Source: DATGZX01 sp035296965 (GTDB taxonomy: Bacteria; Planctomycetota; Planctomycetia; Gemmatales; Gemmataceae). Taken from it: 38,901 bases of DNA. The position numbers and the translations under genes are program-made. Under the pieces are notes generated by a model that was not told the DNA's origin, searched no databases, and was given only the letters and a program-made list of their open reading frames with translations. Numbering within the stretch: the stretch's first letter is position 1; each line of letters begins with the position of its first letter. The stretch spans positions 1 through 38,901 of the forward strand of contig DATGZX010000169.1 in assembly GCA_035296965.1 (NCBI GenBank), read 5' to 3'. This document shows positions 8,525 to 17,286 of this stretch, one piece after another.

Positions 8525-8621
8525 GGATCGGGCCCTTAACGATACTGAAATCGTGATTGAAAATGTGCAATTTTCCTTCGTTCACTATATCGGGTGACGG
8601 CAAGGCGTGACGAGAAGGGTT

Positions 8622-9227
8622 TCAGTCGGAGGACCAGCCGGCAAAACGACTAACAGAAAGGCTGGACAGAAACAGGTCGACAGCCTCCCAAAGATTCGGC
8701 ACGATACGAGCCATGAGGTGCTTGTGTTTCTCCAGAAGCCGAGCGTGCGCGCGGCCGTGTCCTGTGTGCACAAGGACTGTCTGGCAGCCGGCGGCTTGAC
8801 CGGCTTCAACATCGCTAAGTTTGTCGCCGACTAGCCAAGAACTTTGCAGGTCAATGCCCTCCTGGAGGGCCGCCTTGTGCAACATGCCCGGATGAGGCTT
8901 GCGGCAGTGGCACTGCCGACGATAGGGTTCCAAGCCTTCGGTGGGATGGTGGGGACAATAGTAATAGCGGTCGATGCGAGCGCCGCAGGCGCTGAGAAGT
9001 TTGTCGAGATGATCGTGCACTTCGGCAACGCGGGCTTCAGGAAAATACCCGCGGGCAACTCCCGCTTGGTTGGTGATTACCACGACCGGGATGCCGCGCC
9101 GGTTCACACGGGCAATGGCTTCGGCGCCGCGAGGAATCAGCGCCAGCTGCGAGGGGCGGCTCAGGTACTCCACCTCTTCCACGATGACGCCATCGCGATC
9201 CAGGAATAGTGCCGGTTTAAGCAGCAT
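8622..9227 (-). CDS. gmhB: D-glycero-D-manno-heptose bisphosphate phosphatase (GmhB)
   Basis: 201 aa HAD-superfamily phosphatase that removes one phosphate from the heptose 1,7-bisphosphate, giving heptose 1-phosphate for nucleotide activation. The nucleophile motif is DRDGV at residues 10-14 and ITNQAG follows at about 51-56. A zinc site CPHH...CHC (Cys91, His93, Cys106, Cys108) is exactly that of GmhB rather than of histidinol phosphatase alone. The acidic motif GDKLSDVEAG lies near 155. The start ATG overlaps the end of gmhA by 11 bp, indicating coupled translation. Its position in a gmhA-hddA-hddC set suggests the alpha anomer is the physiological substrate. Confidence 0.93.
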   Translation of the reverse strand: MLLKPALFLDRDGVIVEEVEYLSRPSQLALIPRGAEAIARVNRRGIPVVVITNQAGVARGYFPEARVAEVHDHLDKLLSACGARIDRYYYCPHHPTEGLEPYRRQCHCRKPHPGMLHKAALQEGIDLQSSWLVGDKLSDVEAGQAAGCQTVLVHTGHGRAHARLLEKHKHLMARIVPNLWEAVDLFLSSLSVSRFAGWSSD

Positions 9228-9801
9228 CGATCGAGGCCTGCTCTACCAAGTCGCAGATGATATGCCACGCCACTATATGTGCTTCCTGAATAAATGGTGT
9301 GTGCTTGGTTGGCACGCACAGACACAAATCGGTTTCCGAAGCCAGGGGCTGTCCAGGGCTCCCCGTAAAGCCGATCGTAACGGCCCCTATTTCTCGGGCT
9401 GCCCTCAGTGCTTGCAATACGTTTGCGGATTTTCCGCTCGTGCTGATCCCCACCACGGCATCACGCTGCGTGACCTGGGCGCGGACCTGCCTGGAGAACA
9501 CCTGGCTGTAATCGTAGTCGTTGCCAATAGCCGTTAGAATCGAGGTATTCGTGGTCAGCGCCACGGCAGGCAACGGCCGGCGCTCGCGCAAGAACCGCCC
9601 CACGAACTCCGCTGCTACGTGCTGAGCGTCGGCGGCACTGCCCCCATTGCCACAGAGATAAATCGTGCCGCCCGCGCCCAAGACCTTGATAAGGCTTTGA
9701 CTTATGCGCGCGATGACCGGTCCCTGCTCCTTCTCCATCCGAAGCTTTGTCTCAATACTGTCCTTGATATGCTGCTGAATCAGCTTTTGCATGCTTTCCA
9801 T
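9217..9801 (-). CDS. gmhA: Sedoheptulose 7-phosphate isomerase (GmhA)
   Basis: 194 aa, single SIS domain. It converts sedoheptulose 7-phosphate to D-glycero-D-manno-heptose 7-phosphate, the first committed step of activated heptose formation. Typical sequence: LCGNGGSAADAQHVAAEFVGRF near residues 50-70, TNTSILTAIGNDY, and the GISTSGKSANVLQAL phosphate-binding loop. The ATG at 9801 is chosen because GGAG lies about 7 nt upstream and homologues start here; the frame is open further upstream, into hddC. It overlaps hddC by 50 bp and gmhB by 11 bp, a tightly coupled arrangement. Confidence 0.94.
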   Translation of the reverse strand: MESMQKLIQQHIKDSIETKLRMEKEQGPVIARISQSLIKVLGAGGTIYLCGNGGSAADAQHVAAEFVGRFLRERRPLPAVALTTNTSILTAIGNDYDYSQVFSRQVRAQVTQRDAVVGISTSGKSANVLQALRAAREIGAVTIGFTGSPGQPLASETDLCLCVPTKHTPFIQEAHIVAWHIICDLVEQASIDAA

Positions 9802-10549
9802 TGCACATCTCCAGGTAATAGTCAGTGAACGCTCGCCAACTGTCGGGTGTGCCGATGTCGAAGAACCGGCTCGCAGTTGTGTAGGCGGCAATCCTCAGGT
9901 TCGCTGCCAGCGCGTGTGGAAACACATGGTGCTCGAGGGAACAGGGCTCGTTGGCTGGCACCAGGTCCAGGAGTTCGCGTTCGATCACATAGGCGCCGGC
10001 GTTGACCCAGCAGCCTGCCTGCGCGGCAGAGGAGTCCTTCTCCCGGAACCCGGTCACGAATTGTTCAGAAGCATCCAGAAGTACGTTGCCATAGCGGGCT
10101 TCAGCGTCCGCCGTCGCAAGAGATAGCGTTGCCACGATCCCGTGTCGGGCGCGCATATCGACGTGGCGCTGCAGAAGCCGGTGATAATCGAGAGCGAAGT
10201 AGGTATCGCCATTGACCACCAAGGCCCGAGGCGCGAAGAATCGTTCCGCCAACTTGAGCGCGCCCGCGGTACCCAGAAGGCGCTCTCCTTCGGCTGAGTA
10301 GTCGATTCGAACCCCCCACGTCTGCCCATTGCCCAGCGCAGCTTGAATCCGGGCTGACTGGTAACCCACGCAAAGCACGAAGCGACGGGCGCCCTGTTCC
10401 CGAAACAGCCCGAGCTGGATTTCGAGAAAGGATTGTTCTCCTATCGGGGCCAATCCCTTCGGCCCATCAGGTAGCGCGGAGCGCAGTCGCGTGCCCAGAC
10501 CTCCGGCAAGAATGACGATTGGCGTGTGATCGAAGATAGAGCAAGCCAC
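9752..10549 (-). CDS. hddC: Heptose 1-phosphate nucleotidyltransferase (HddC-like)
   Basis: 265 aa nucleotidyltransferase with a Rossmann-type core. AGGLGTRL is at residues 15-22, followed by a PKGLAPI segment that binds the sugar phosphate, a VVNGDTYF metal-binding Asp, and DIGTPDSW near the C-terminus. In the gmhA/hddA/gmhB setting the likely reaction is GTP + D-glycero-alpha-D-manno-heptose 1-phosphate to the GDP-heptose. Sequence alone does not exclude another sugar 1-phosphate or another NTP. The start is GTG with AAAGGA 7 nt upstream. The 3' end overlaps gmhA by 50 bp. Confidence 0.85.
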   Translation of the reverse strand: MACSIFDHTPIVILAGGLGTRLRSALPDGPKGLAPIGEQSFLEIQLGLFREQGARRFVLCVGYQSARIQAALGNGQTWGVRIDYSAEGERLLGTAGALKLAERFFAPRALVVNGDTYFALDYHRLLQRHVDMRARHGIVATLSLATADAEARYGNVLLDASEQFVTGFREKDSSAAQAGCWVNAGAYVIERELLDLVPANEPCSLEHHVFPHALAANLRIAAYTTASRFFDIGTPDSWRAFTDYYLEMCNGKHAKADSAAYQGQY

Positions 10550-10561
10550 TCTCTGTTCCTT

Positions 10562-11590
10562 TCATGCGGCCTGTTGCTGCCGGCGCCGTGAAGTGGTCGA
10601 TTGCCCGGTCCCCGCGTGAACAACGTAAGTGCCCGGTGCGCAGGTCCTGAACTGAATCTCCGTCAGATGGCTGAGCCGCTGGCGAACGGCATCCTTCCGC
10701 TCGGGCGGTACGAAGAACAACATGAAGCCTCCCCCTCCGGCTCCTAACAATTTGCCTCCCAGGGCCCCTGCGGCCATGCCCTCTTCGTAAATCCGATCCA
10801 CCGCATCGTTGGAGATCCCAGGATCTAGTTGACGCTTGTGCAGCCAGGCCTCATGCAGCAGGGCGCCAAACGGCGCCAGACTGCCAGGGCTTACGAGGAT
10901 GCGAAAGCCATCATCAACCATCCTGCGCATGGCAAGTAAGTGGTCTGCATTCTGCTGGACGCGCTTGACTTGACGCGCGGCCAATTCCTCCGCGCGGCGC
11001 CGGATGCCGGTGAAGAAGACCAGCATATGTTCTTCGAATTCTTCCAGCCGATCCTGACTGAAAGGAATGCGATGAACAGTAAAGTTATTCCAGCCCCTGA
11101 ATTCGATCACGTTGAAGCCGCCCACGGCCGCAAAGGTCTGGTCCTGGCAGCCGACCGATTCTCCGAGCACCTTTCTCTCAATCTCGATCGCCTCGTAGGC
11201 GAGTTCGAGGGCCGGGATCAGCCTGCCCTGGAATGCGTAAATCGTGTTGAGAAGACCGACGACAAAGGACGAGGAGGAACCCAACCCGGTCAGCGCCGGT
11301 AGTTCTGCCGCGTAGTGGACCTCGACGTCTTGCGAGACTCCAGCCCAGCGCAGACATTCTCGAAAAGGAGCATGTTGAATCTCGTCGAGTGCTTTGACGC
11401 ATTCCACCTGGCGATAGGAAATGCGGATTGCGTAATCGAAGAGCGCGCTCTGGAAGCGCGACATCGACAGGAAAGCAAACTTATCTACCGCCGTACCCAG
11501 CACAGCGCCTCCGTGACTCTCAAAATACTCTGGGTAATCTGTGCCGCCGCCGAGAAAACTAATTCGTAGCGGCGTTTGGGTAATGATCAT
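10562..11590 (-). CDS. hddA: D-glycero-D-manno-heptose 7-phosphate kinase (HddA-like, GHMP family)
   Basis: 342 aa GHMP kinase. The N-terminus TPLRISFLGGGTDYPEYF is characteristic of the HddA/fucokinase-like branch. The ATP loop TGLGSSSSFVVGLL is at about 101-114 and the C-terminal motif KLLGAGGGGFMLFF is clearly present. It would phosphorylate heptose 7-phosphate at C1 to the 1,7-bisphosphate that GmhB then hydrolyses. The ATG at 11590 begins directly before the conserved N-terminus; a longer open frame to 11692 has no family support. It is the first gene of the hddA-hddC-gmhA-gmhB unit, 12 bp before hddC. The promoter should lie in the long spacer to its right, but I did not find a convincing one. 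Confidence 0.9.
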   Translation of the reverse strand: MIITQTPLRISFLGGGTDYPEYFESHGGAVLGTAVDKFAFLSMSRFQSALFDYAIRISYRQVECVKALDEIQHAPFRECLRWAGVSQDVEVHYAAELPALTGLGSSSSFVVGLLNTIYAFQGRLIPALELAYEAIEIERKVLGESVGCQDQTFAAVGGFNVIEFRGWNNFTVHRIPFSQDRLEEFEEHMLVFFTGIRRRAEELAARQVKRVQQNADHLLAMRRMVDDGFRILVSPGSLAPFGALLHEAWLHKRQLDPGISNDAVDRIYEEGMAAGALGGKLLGAGGGGFMLFFVPPERKDAVRQRLSHLTEIQFRTCAPGTYVVHAGTGQSTTSRRRQQQAA

Positions 11591-12427
11591 AGTCCACTTG
11601 ACTCCGAACGTGGCACAGACGGCCAGGCACGGCAAGCACGCCTTGGTGTCCCCCGTTTTAGTGCTCACGGTTGCGAGCAGTTCCGCGAGCATTCACCATT
11701 GCCGACAAACTGCGTGGAACGAGTAAGCCCTTCCGGCTTTGCGGGCAGCAAGCGGGAGTGCAATACAAATGGGTGTTTCCCAGCAATGCGCGAACAGCCC
11801 TTTATTTCATGGACCGGCTTCCCTCGCCACAAATCGATGTACGGTCAGGACCGAAAGCCCCTTTGAATAATGTCAGATTCCGATTGTGGATCACGAAGCT
11901 AAAGAATGTGCAATAAATGACCACGCTTCCTGACGAAGAAGTTAGATGAATTGCGCCCCCTCAGGTTCCCTTGAATGGCAAGGCAGTGAAAGGTCGTCCA
12001 CCGATTGCTGTTGGGCCGCCCACCAAACGATAAGATGCAGAACAGAGCGCTTTCAACAGCAATGACCGGCAACCAATGGCTCAAGAGCATGCCAAGCCTC
12101 GGTCTGTGTCGCGCGCCTATTCACGGCGCGAGTTGGCTGCTTGCGGCGAGCGCGCCACAGAGTGTTGCTGAACGTTCTGGAGATAATTGAGTGTGGGCCT
12201 TTAGCACACACCGAGCGGCAGTGCAAGCCCAGATGACCACCACGTAAATCACGAGGTATGCACACGATCAATGAACTTGTATGCGTTCCTTGTCGGAGGA
12301 ATGTATTGTCCGCCCGCCCCCTGGGCAACTTCGTCGATGACGACCGCTCTTCTCGGATCTGAGCTAGTGATGTGTGCAGGTGGCGCCGACCGACTAGCGC
12401 TCCAGGTCGTGCGCAGAGGATGAGTCA
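11591..12427. other. Long divergent intergenic region (837 bp)
   Basis: This lies between the divergently transcribed heptose operon and the sulfotransferase gene. No frame on either strand shows a family signature. A GC-rich inverted repeat, CGCGCC/GGCGCG with a 7-nt loop, is at 12112-12130. A GGAGGA directly abuts an ATG at 12301, but the frame is only 41 codons with no recognisable content. Both divergent promoters should be here; I see no hexamer pair good enough to name. Confidence 0.5.
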
Positions 12428-13825
12428 ATGCAGGCAATTTGGGCTAAGCTGAAGGAATCGATACCACTTCGCAACCGGCTAAGAAGACCTATCGACTGGT
12501 TCCGAAGACGGTGGCACTCCAATCTGCTCGACGGGATGAATTCCCGTGCAACCGAACTGGGAAAGCGGCTCGATCTGTTGCAGCGGGAGTCTGAGGCTCT
12601 CAAGGGCCAATGCAATCGCCAGGAACAGGCCATCGATAATCTCGCGAAGCAGCATATCCGACACCTGGAGACCGAGACAGCGCGCGTCCTGGAGCAGATG
12701 CAGCATCACCACGACGCACTGCTTGCGCTGCTCGACGAGCGAGCGGCACAACTGCAGCGCGAAACGGCAAGCTTGTCCGCCGGCCTGAGCCAACAACAAG
12801 CAACTCTCGACAAACTGCTTAACGAGGCTGTGACAGGCGCATTGGCCGGAAGCGGCAAATTTGTCCTTCCCTCCTCGAGCCACGCACTGCGGCCAAGATC
12901 ATCCATCGCGCAAGGTGATTCACGAATGACAGGATCGGCCGACGTGCCTGCGGAAGACGAGATGCAGAAGCTCGACCGCCAAGGCCTCTTCGTAATAGGA
13001 AGTGGCCGCTCGGGCACCACGATTTTCGTCAACTGCATCAATTTGTCGAAAGAAGTATGCGTTCTCGAGGAACCGGACCTCTTCGTTAACTTTGAACAGA
13101 AGGATTTTGTCAGGTTCTTCAACGCCCGCCATCGGTCGTACGACAACCTGTTCCGCAAGGGCGCGTACATTCCTCCGTCACCTTACGGAGACGATGATGC
13201 GTTCTCTTTCCTCTGTCGGATGAACAGGCGATATCGCTACGTGGGTGAAAAACTGGCCATCGCGCCGCAGCCAAATGCCTACGGCGAAGGTTGGCAACCA
13301 AAGTGCCTCGATTTCTATTCGAGATACTTTTATGGATCCACCTACTTCTTAACGATGCGGGCGCCCGCAGAGGTGATCTGGTCGATGAAAAAGAAATTCC
13401 CCGATCGCACCATGGTGGCACTCTTCGAGTGTTGGTTGCTCTCGGTGGATTTCCAAATCGACATTTACCTGGCATTCGAGAACACCTACGTCACGTTTTT
13501 CGACTGGTTCTCGCCGGAAATGATGAACAACGCAGCCGGAATCCTCGGAATCTCAGTAGACATTCCAGCCGGCATGATAGCTGACCGATACAAGAAATCC
13601 GCGGTCGCTACCGGCGAAATGCCCGCATTCCTCCGACCCCACGCGGATTTTCTCCAGCAGTTGCACGCGCTTTACGAACTTTTGCGGGAAAGTTTCTGTC
13701 CGCGCACCTTCCGCTATCTCCGTGAGGAGCACTCCGGAAAATTCTTCGAGCGTATCAAACCGAGGATTGCAGAATTGTTAGAGGAAACGCGGGCACGCTA
13801 CGGTGCGAAGAAGGAAGCTGCCTGA
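12428..13825 (+). CDS. Coiled-coil sulfotransferase-family protein
   Basis: 465 aa. The first 30 residues form a strongly basic, amphipathic segment (RNRLRRPIDWFRRRW). Residues of about 40-135 are rich in Gln, Glu, Leu and Arg with heptad character, a probable coiled coil. After a linker, the catalytic domain starts at about 185 with the PAPS 5'-phosphosulfate loop GSGRSGTT (191-198) and continues with a likely 3'-phosphate-binding segment LTMRAPAEVIWSM (308-320). It would transfer sulfate from PAPS to a sugar or other surface acceptor, so a role in decorating the glycan made by the neighbours is inferred. AGAGGA precedes the ATG. It is the only plus-strand gene in the glycan block and is convergent with the orphan coiled-coil gene. 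No PAPS synthesis genes are in the window. Confidence 0.82.
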   Translation: MQAIWAKLKESIPLRNRLRRPIDWFRRRWHSNLLDGMNSRATELGKRLDLLQRESEALKGQCNRQEQAIDNLAKQHIRHLETETARVLEQMQHHHDALLALLDERAAQLQRETASLSAGLSQQQATLDKLLNEAVTGALAGSGKFVLPSSSHALRPRSSIAQGDSRMTGSADVPAEDEMQKLDRQGLFVIGSGRSGTTIFVNCINLSKEVCVLEEPDLFVNFEQKDFVRFFNARHRSYDNLFRKGAYIPPSPYGDDDAFSFLCRMNRRYRYVGEKLAIAPQPNAYGEGWQPKCLDFYSRYFYGSTYFLTMRAPAEVIWSMKKKFPDRTMVALFECWLLSVDFQIDIYLAFENTYVTFFDWFSPEMMNNAAGILGISVDIPAGMIADRYKKSAVATGEMPAFLRPHADFLQQLHALYELLRESFCPRTFRYLREEHSGKFFERIKPRIAELLEETRARYGAKKEAA

Positions 13826-13953
13826 GAACTGCGACCGGCACGACGCGCCCTTGGCGCGAGCGCTCTTGCTGGCCTTTTGCTGGAGATGAGCAGCGACCGG
13901 TCCATCTTGCCGATTCGAATGTCTGGCGGCCACCAGGTTCATTTCGCCAGAAT

Positions 13954-14400
13954 TCATGCGGCGGGCCGAGCTCGTCCAACCTCCCCATTGGTGCCGCCCA
14001 GCTCCTGCACCGGGCCCCTTGGATATTCCGCGGGATGCGCCCCAACCTTCGCATTTGCCTCAAACTTTCCAACTTCTGCTGATAGATGCTCTCCGCGCTC
14101 CACAAGCCGATGAATTTCGCCAAGGCTATACTGGATTTCCGGATAGCGTGCCTTGGCGTCTAGTTGCTCCTCAAACATTCGGCCTGATAGTTCGGCCAAC
14201 GCGCTCAGAACAGTCGTTTGTTGGTCTGCTCGGCGCTGTGTTGCCAGCGCCACTTCCCTGAGCTGGCTCAAGCATTCGTTGACCTGAGCATTGAGCGCGT
14301 CCATGGAATTCTGCATGCGCATATGCTCATGGTACATGCGCACAATACCGGTGTGGCGGGCGACGAACCGCTTGATCGTGCGAAAAACTGCTCGTACCAT
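13954..14400 (-). CDS. Orphan coiled-coil protein (148 aa), function unknown
   Basis: The protein opens with a basic amphipathic helix (RAVFRTIKRFVARHTG) and continues as a long, mostly alpha-helical, heptad-like region (about residues 35-110), ending in a Gly/Pro-rich tail. No catalytic domain follows. GGGGAG lies 6 nt before the ATG at 14400, which supports translation. The same N-terminal layout, basic helix then coiled coil, precedes the catalytic domains of the sulfotransferase at 12428 and the methyltransferase at 27144. This could therefore be a stand-alone scaffold or adaptor of a glycan-modifying complex, or the surviving N-terminus of a decayed enzyme. It is the last minus-strand gene of the glycan block, 145 bp after the 398-aa glycosyltransferase. 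Confidence 0.6.
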   Translation of the reverse strand: MVRAVFRTIKRFVARHTGIVRMYHEHMRMQNSMDALNAQVNECLSQLREVALATQRRADQQTTVLSALAELSGRMFEEQLDAKARYPEIQYSLGEIHRLVERGEHLSAEVGKFEANAKVGAHPAEYPRGPVQELGGTNGEVGRARPAA

Positions 14401-14545
14401 ATGCATCTCCCCGGGCAGCAATGGCTCCGGCACTCAATATCTTGCCTAGTTTAGCTGGCTTTCGTCATCTTTCAGGACAAACCCGACAAGCTGGGCTTCT
14501 CGCCAAAACAGTGCACTTGCACGTACATGCAGAAACGTATGTACG

Positions 14546-15742
14546 TCAATTAGCAAAAGGATGCAAGCCGATGGACTGCATCATCCGGTCCATGGCGGCG
14601 AAGAATGCCGCCCGGCTATGATGCTTCTCCATGTAATCAATCGCTTGCTCTTCCAGTCCCGTGCGTGCCTGATCGCAGTTCAGAAGATGTAGGATTTTCT
14701 CTGCCATGGACTCTGGCGCCCCCTGCATGTCCACGCAAGCCAAGGCCTGCGACGGATCTTCCAAACCCCGAGCACCTACTGGCGTCGTCACGACGGCTCG
14801 CCCCATTGCCAGTGCTTCCAACGTCTTGATGGAAATCCCCGTGCCTTCAAGGATCGGAACGACTACGAGCTTCGAAGCATAGTAGACGTCCTTGAGGGCG
14901 TGCGGAGGTGCATTCACGACTCCAAGCATGTCAACATAGGGGGAATGAAATTTCACGTGATCGCAGACCCGGCCCACGATGGCCATCCGTATCTTGTGCT
15001 TGCTCAAAAAGGGCTGGTACACGTGCGTCAGGAACCGGTTGATGCCTTTGCGATTGGGAATGTGGTCGCTGCCAACAAAGAGAATGTCGTAAGCATGCTG
15101 GGCGTGCCGCCTTGCGCCTGGGGCAGGTTCCGTCGGACACATTCTGGGAATGTAGTGTGCGTTGCGCACCTTGGCGGCCTGTACCATCCGAAGCTCTTCG
15201 GGTTGTACCATCAGGGTTGCGTCGTAAAGGTTGAACAAGTTTGTTTCAAGGCGAAAGAGGTAATCCCTACGCGCAGGATTCAGTGGGTTGGGTGGAGTCC
15301 CATCCTGGTGTCCGGCAGCGAGCTCCTGGGACAGAAACTGATCTGTGCAGATGTCGTGTGTTTCGAGTATGCGCATGCTGGATGTAGGTAACAAATCAAG
15401 CATTGGCGCAGAGAAGAAATAATTCGCGAAGAACAGGTCAGGAGGTGCCGCCAGGGCACGTTGCAGATCGGGCGACGACTTGAGCTGACAGTAGGCGGAC
15501 AAAACCCATTCGAAGGTGAAGGCGCGGACAGGTGGCACATCCAGGAAGGTGATCTCATCCAACCAATCATAATGCGAACGAAAACGCTCTACGATGCTGG
15601 AGCTTTGCGATGACCAGCCTATGAGGCATTCGACCTGGCAGCCTCTCTCGCGGAGGTATTCGAGCTGACGGACGGCAGTGGTGTCGGCCCCGCACGAGCT
15701 GGGATAGAAGCAACCCCAGGGATAATAATGAATGACGCGCAT
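14546..15742 (-). CDS. GT4-type glycosyltransferase, cassette copy A
   Basis: 398 aa, GT-B fold glycosyltransferase. The N-terminus MRVIHYYPWGCFYP and GADTTAVRQLEYLRERG form the acceptor domain, and ILFVGSDHIPNRKGINRF begins the donor domain. The donor-binding signature EGTGISIKTLEALAMG, with its E-x7-E pattern, lies at about 300-315. It should transfer a sugar from a nucleotide donor to a growing glycan on the cytoplasmic side; the sugar cannot be predicted. AAGGA lies 7 nt before the ATG. It starts 24 bp after the end of the 492-aa protein, and the pair is repeated as a diverged copy at 21609-24368; 34 of the first 43 residues match the other copy. Confidence 0.88.
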   Translation of the reverse strand: MRVIHYYPWGCFYPSSCGADTTAVRQLEYLRERGCQVECLIGWSSQSSSIVERFRSHYDWLDEITFLDVPPVRAFTFEWVLSAYCQLKSSPDLQRALAAPPDLFFANYFFSAPMLDLLPTSSMRILETHDICTDQFLSQELAAGHQDGTPPNPLNPARRDYLFRLETNLFNLYDATLMVQPEELRMVQAAKVRNAHYIPRMCPTEPAPGARRHAQHAYDILFVGSDHIPNRKGINRFLTHVYQPFLSKHKIRMAIVGRVCDHVKFHSPYVDMLGVVNAPPHALKDVYYASKLVVVPILEGTGISIKTLEALAMGRAVVTTPVGARGLEDPSQALACVDMQGAPESMAEKILHLLNCDQARTGLEEQAIDYMEKHHSRAAFFAAMDRMMQSIGLHPFAN

Positions 15743-15766
15743 AGTTCGTCCTTCGCCAGGTAATCC

Positions 15767-17245
15767 CTAGGCAACCAATCCTGGGGCTCCAACCTTCATC
15801 CGAGTGCCGCTGCCGCATCCGACCAATCTGCGAATCAGTGTCTCTGGGGCATGGTGGAAGCGATACATCCGTCGATAAGCTTGGGCGCAGCGCCAGTATT
15901 GCTCGTAATTGTCACACACGCGTTTAATCGCCTCCACGAATGTCCGCTGGTCTTGAAAGCACTCTCCCGCTCCCGGAGGCTGCTGGCGCGCCATCCAGCC
16001 GTGGATGGGAACGATCGTAGGCTTGCCAGCGACGATCGCCTCAATCAGGGTTCCGGAGCTGGAGTTGCGATAGCGGTAAGCATGATGCGGGCAGAGCACC
16101 ACGTCGGAATCCGAAAGAGTTCGATAGTAATCGGTCATGGACAGCGGACTACCCAGGCCGACAAGGTTGACATGCTTTGGATCGTAGTTCAGAAGCCGCG
16201 GCAAACAGTTGGCGCTCAGCGGCTGGTGAATGGCCGGCTGCCTAAGCGTCGTTTGAATGCGGAAACACATCTTGCCGGGGATAATGTAGTCCGGCATGAG
16301 GGCATCGATTGCATCGGGAAGCCAGTGAAATCCCTTTTCGTCACGAGCCTCGCCGACATAGGCAAAGCAGAGTGGATGCCCTGCCGACCTTTGCCCAGAC
16401 AGGATTGAATTTGAGCGGAACGGGATCGGCAGAACCTCAAAATGAAATCCGCTGAGCGCCCGGTATTCCTGGGCCAGCTCCTCCGTATCCGTATAGAGGT
16501 GAATCCGCGCCGACGGACCTGCCTTGGCATAAGCAGCAAAATAGGCCCGGTGCTGCGCAAGATAGGGTCGATCTTGAACTGGATGAGCGACGGGGTCGGC
16601 CAGGAAGACAGAATGCCGGAATTCCAGATGAAAGGTCGGAGCAAACTCCTCGCCGAACCTGCGGACAACGAGCGCTGCCGAGAGCAAATCACGTCCATGG
16701 GCCGTGGGCAGAAATACGTGGTCCGCGCGGCTGATCCCAACAAGGCTGAGAAATCGCTCCAGGTCTTGCTTGAATATCATGGCCAGTTCGATGTCGGCCA
16801 GGCAAGCAACGTCTGTCAGCGCCCTCACAGTCTCCTGGCTAAGGGTCTGTTCGACTGGATGTTGCAAGCTGCTGTCTGTCAACGTGCTATGCGTGGCGGC
16901 CGCGCTCTCCGGAAGTTCGACATGCGCCCGGACATAATCCTCGACAGTCGCCTTGCCGCTGCACACATCCTCGATTGTCAACCTGCCCTGGGCGTAGGGA
17001 TCCGCGCGCAGACCCGGGATCTCCGGAGCCACCTGTGCAGCATCGACTCCAAAATGATCGACGCGGAACAGAGGATAGGCATGAATCCATTCAGGGAGAA
17101 TGTCTGTCGGGCACGAAACATGTGTTGCCAACGCAGGCAATAAGCCGATGGCCCGAGCTGCTTCCGCCACGGAAATGGAACTCTCGTAGTAGTGGCCCAA
17201 GAGATCCTTCAGGCCATTGTTGAGGAGCAAGAACTTCGCTCTCAC
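15767..17245 (-). CDS. Putative GT-B glycosyltransferase (492 aa), cassette copy A
   Basis: 492 aa, no family recognised with certainty. The N-terminus (LLNNGLKDLLGHYYE) is followed by an ADHVFLPTAHGRDLL segment near 185. The C-terminal part has the look of a GT4 donor-binding domain, with AYVGEARDEKGFHWL near 290 and YRYRNSSSGTLIEAIVAGKPTIVP near 405-430. A glycosyltransferase acting with the adjacent GT4 enzyme is the best guess. The start codon is GTG with GGAG about 8 nt upstream. Its paralogue at 22890 has exactly the same length, and 28 of the first 42 residues are identical. It follows the SDR gene at 17287 by 41 bp. Confidence 0.72.
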   Translation of the reverse strand: MRAKFLLLNNGLKDLLGHYYESSISVAEAARAIGLLPALATHVSCPTDILPEWIHAYPLFRVDHFGVDAAQVAPEIPGLRADPYAQGRLTIEDVCSGKATVEDYVRAHVELPESAAATHSTLTDSSLQHPVEQTLSQETVRALTDVACLADIELAMIFKQDLERFLSLVGISRADHVFLPTAHGRDLLSAALVVRRFGEEFAPTFHLEFRHSVFLADPVAHPVQDRPYLAQHRAYFAAYAKAGPSARIHLYTDTEELAQEYRALSGFHFEVLPIPFRSNSILSGQRSAGHPLCFAYVGEARDEKGFHWLPDAIDALMPDYIIPGKMCFRIQTTLRQPAIHQPLSANCLPRLLNYDPKHVNLVGLGSPLSMTDYYRTLSDSDVVLCPHHAYRYRNSSSGTLIEAIVAGKPTIVPIHGWMARQQPPGAGECFQDQRTFVEAIKRVCDNYEQYWRCAQAYRRMYRFHHAPETLIRRLVGCGSGTRMKVGAPGLVA

Positions 17246-17286
17246 TGGACATCTCCGAGCGCGTCATCTCTGGCGCACATTGCCGG

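Noticed and set aside
12301..12423. 41-codon frame starting at an ATG that abuts GGAGGA
   Set aside because: The ribosome site has no spacing to the ATG, the peptide has no recognisable content and it ends 5 bp before the real sulfotransferase start.
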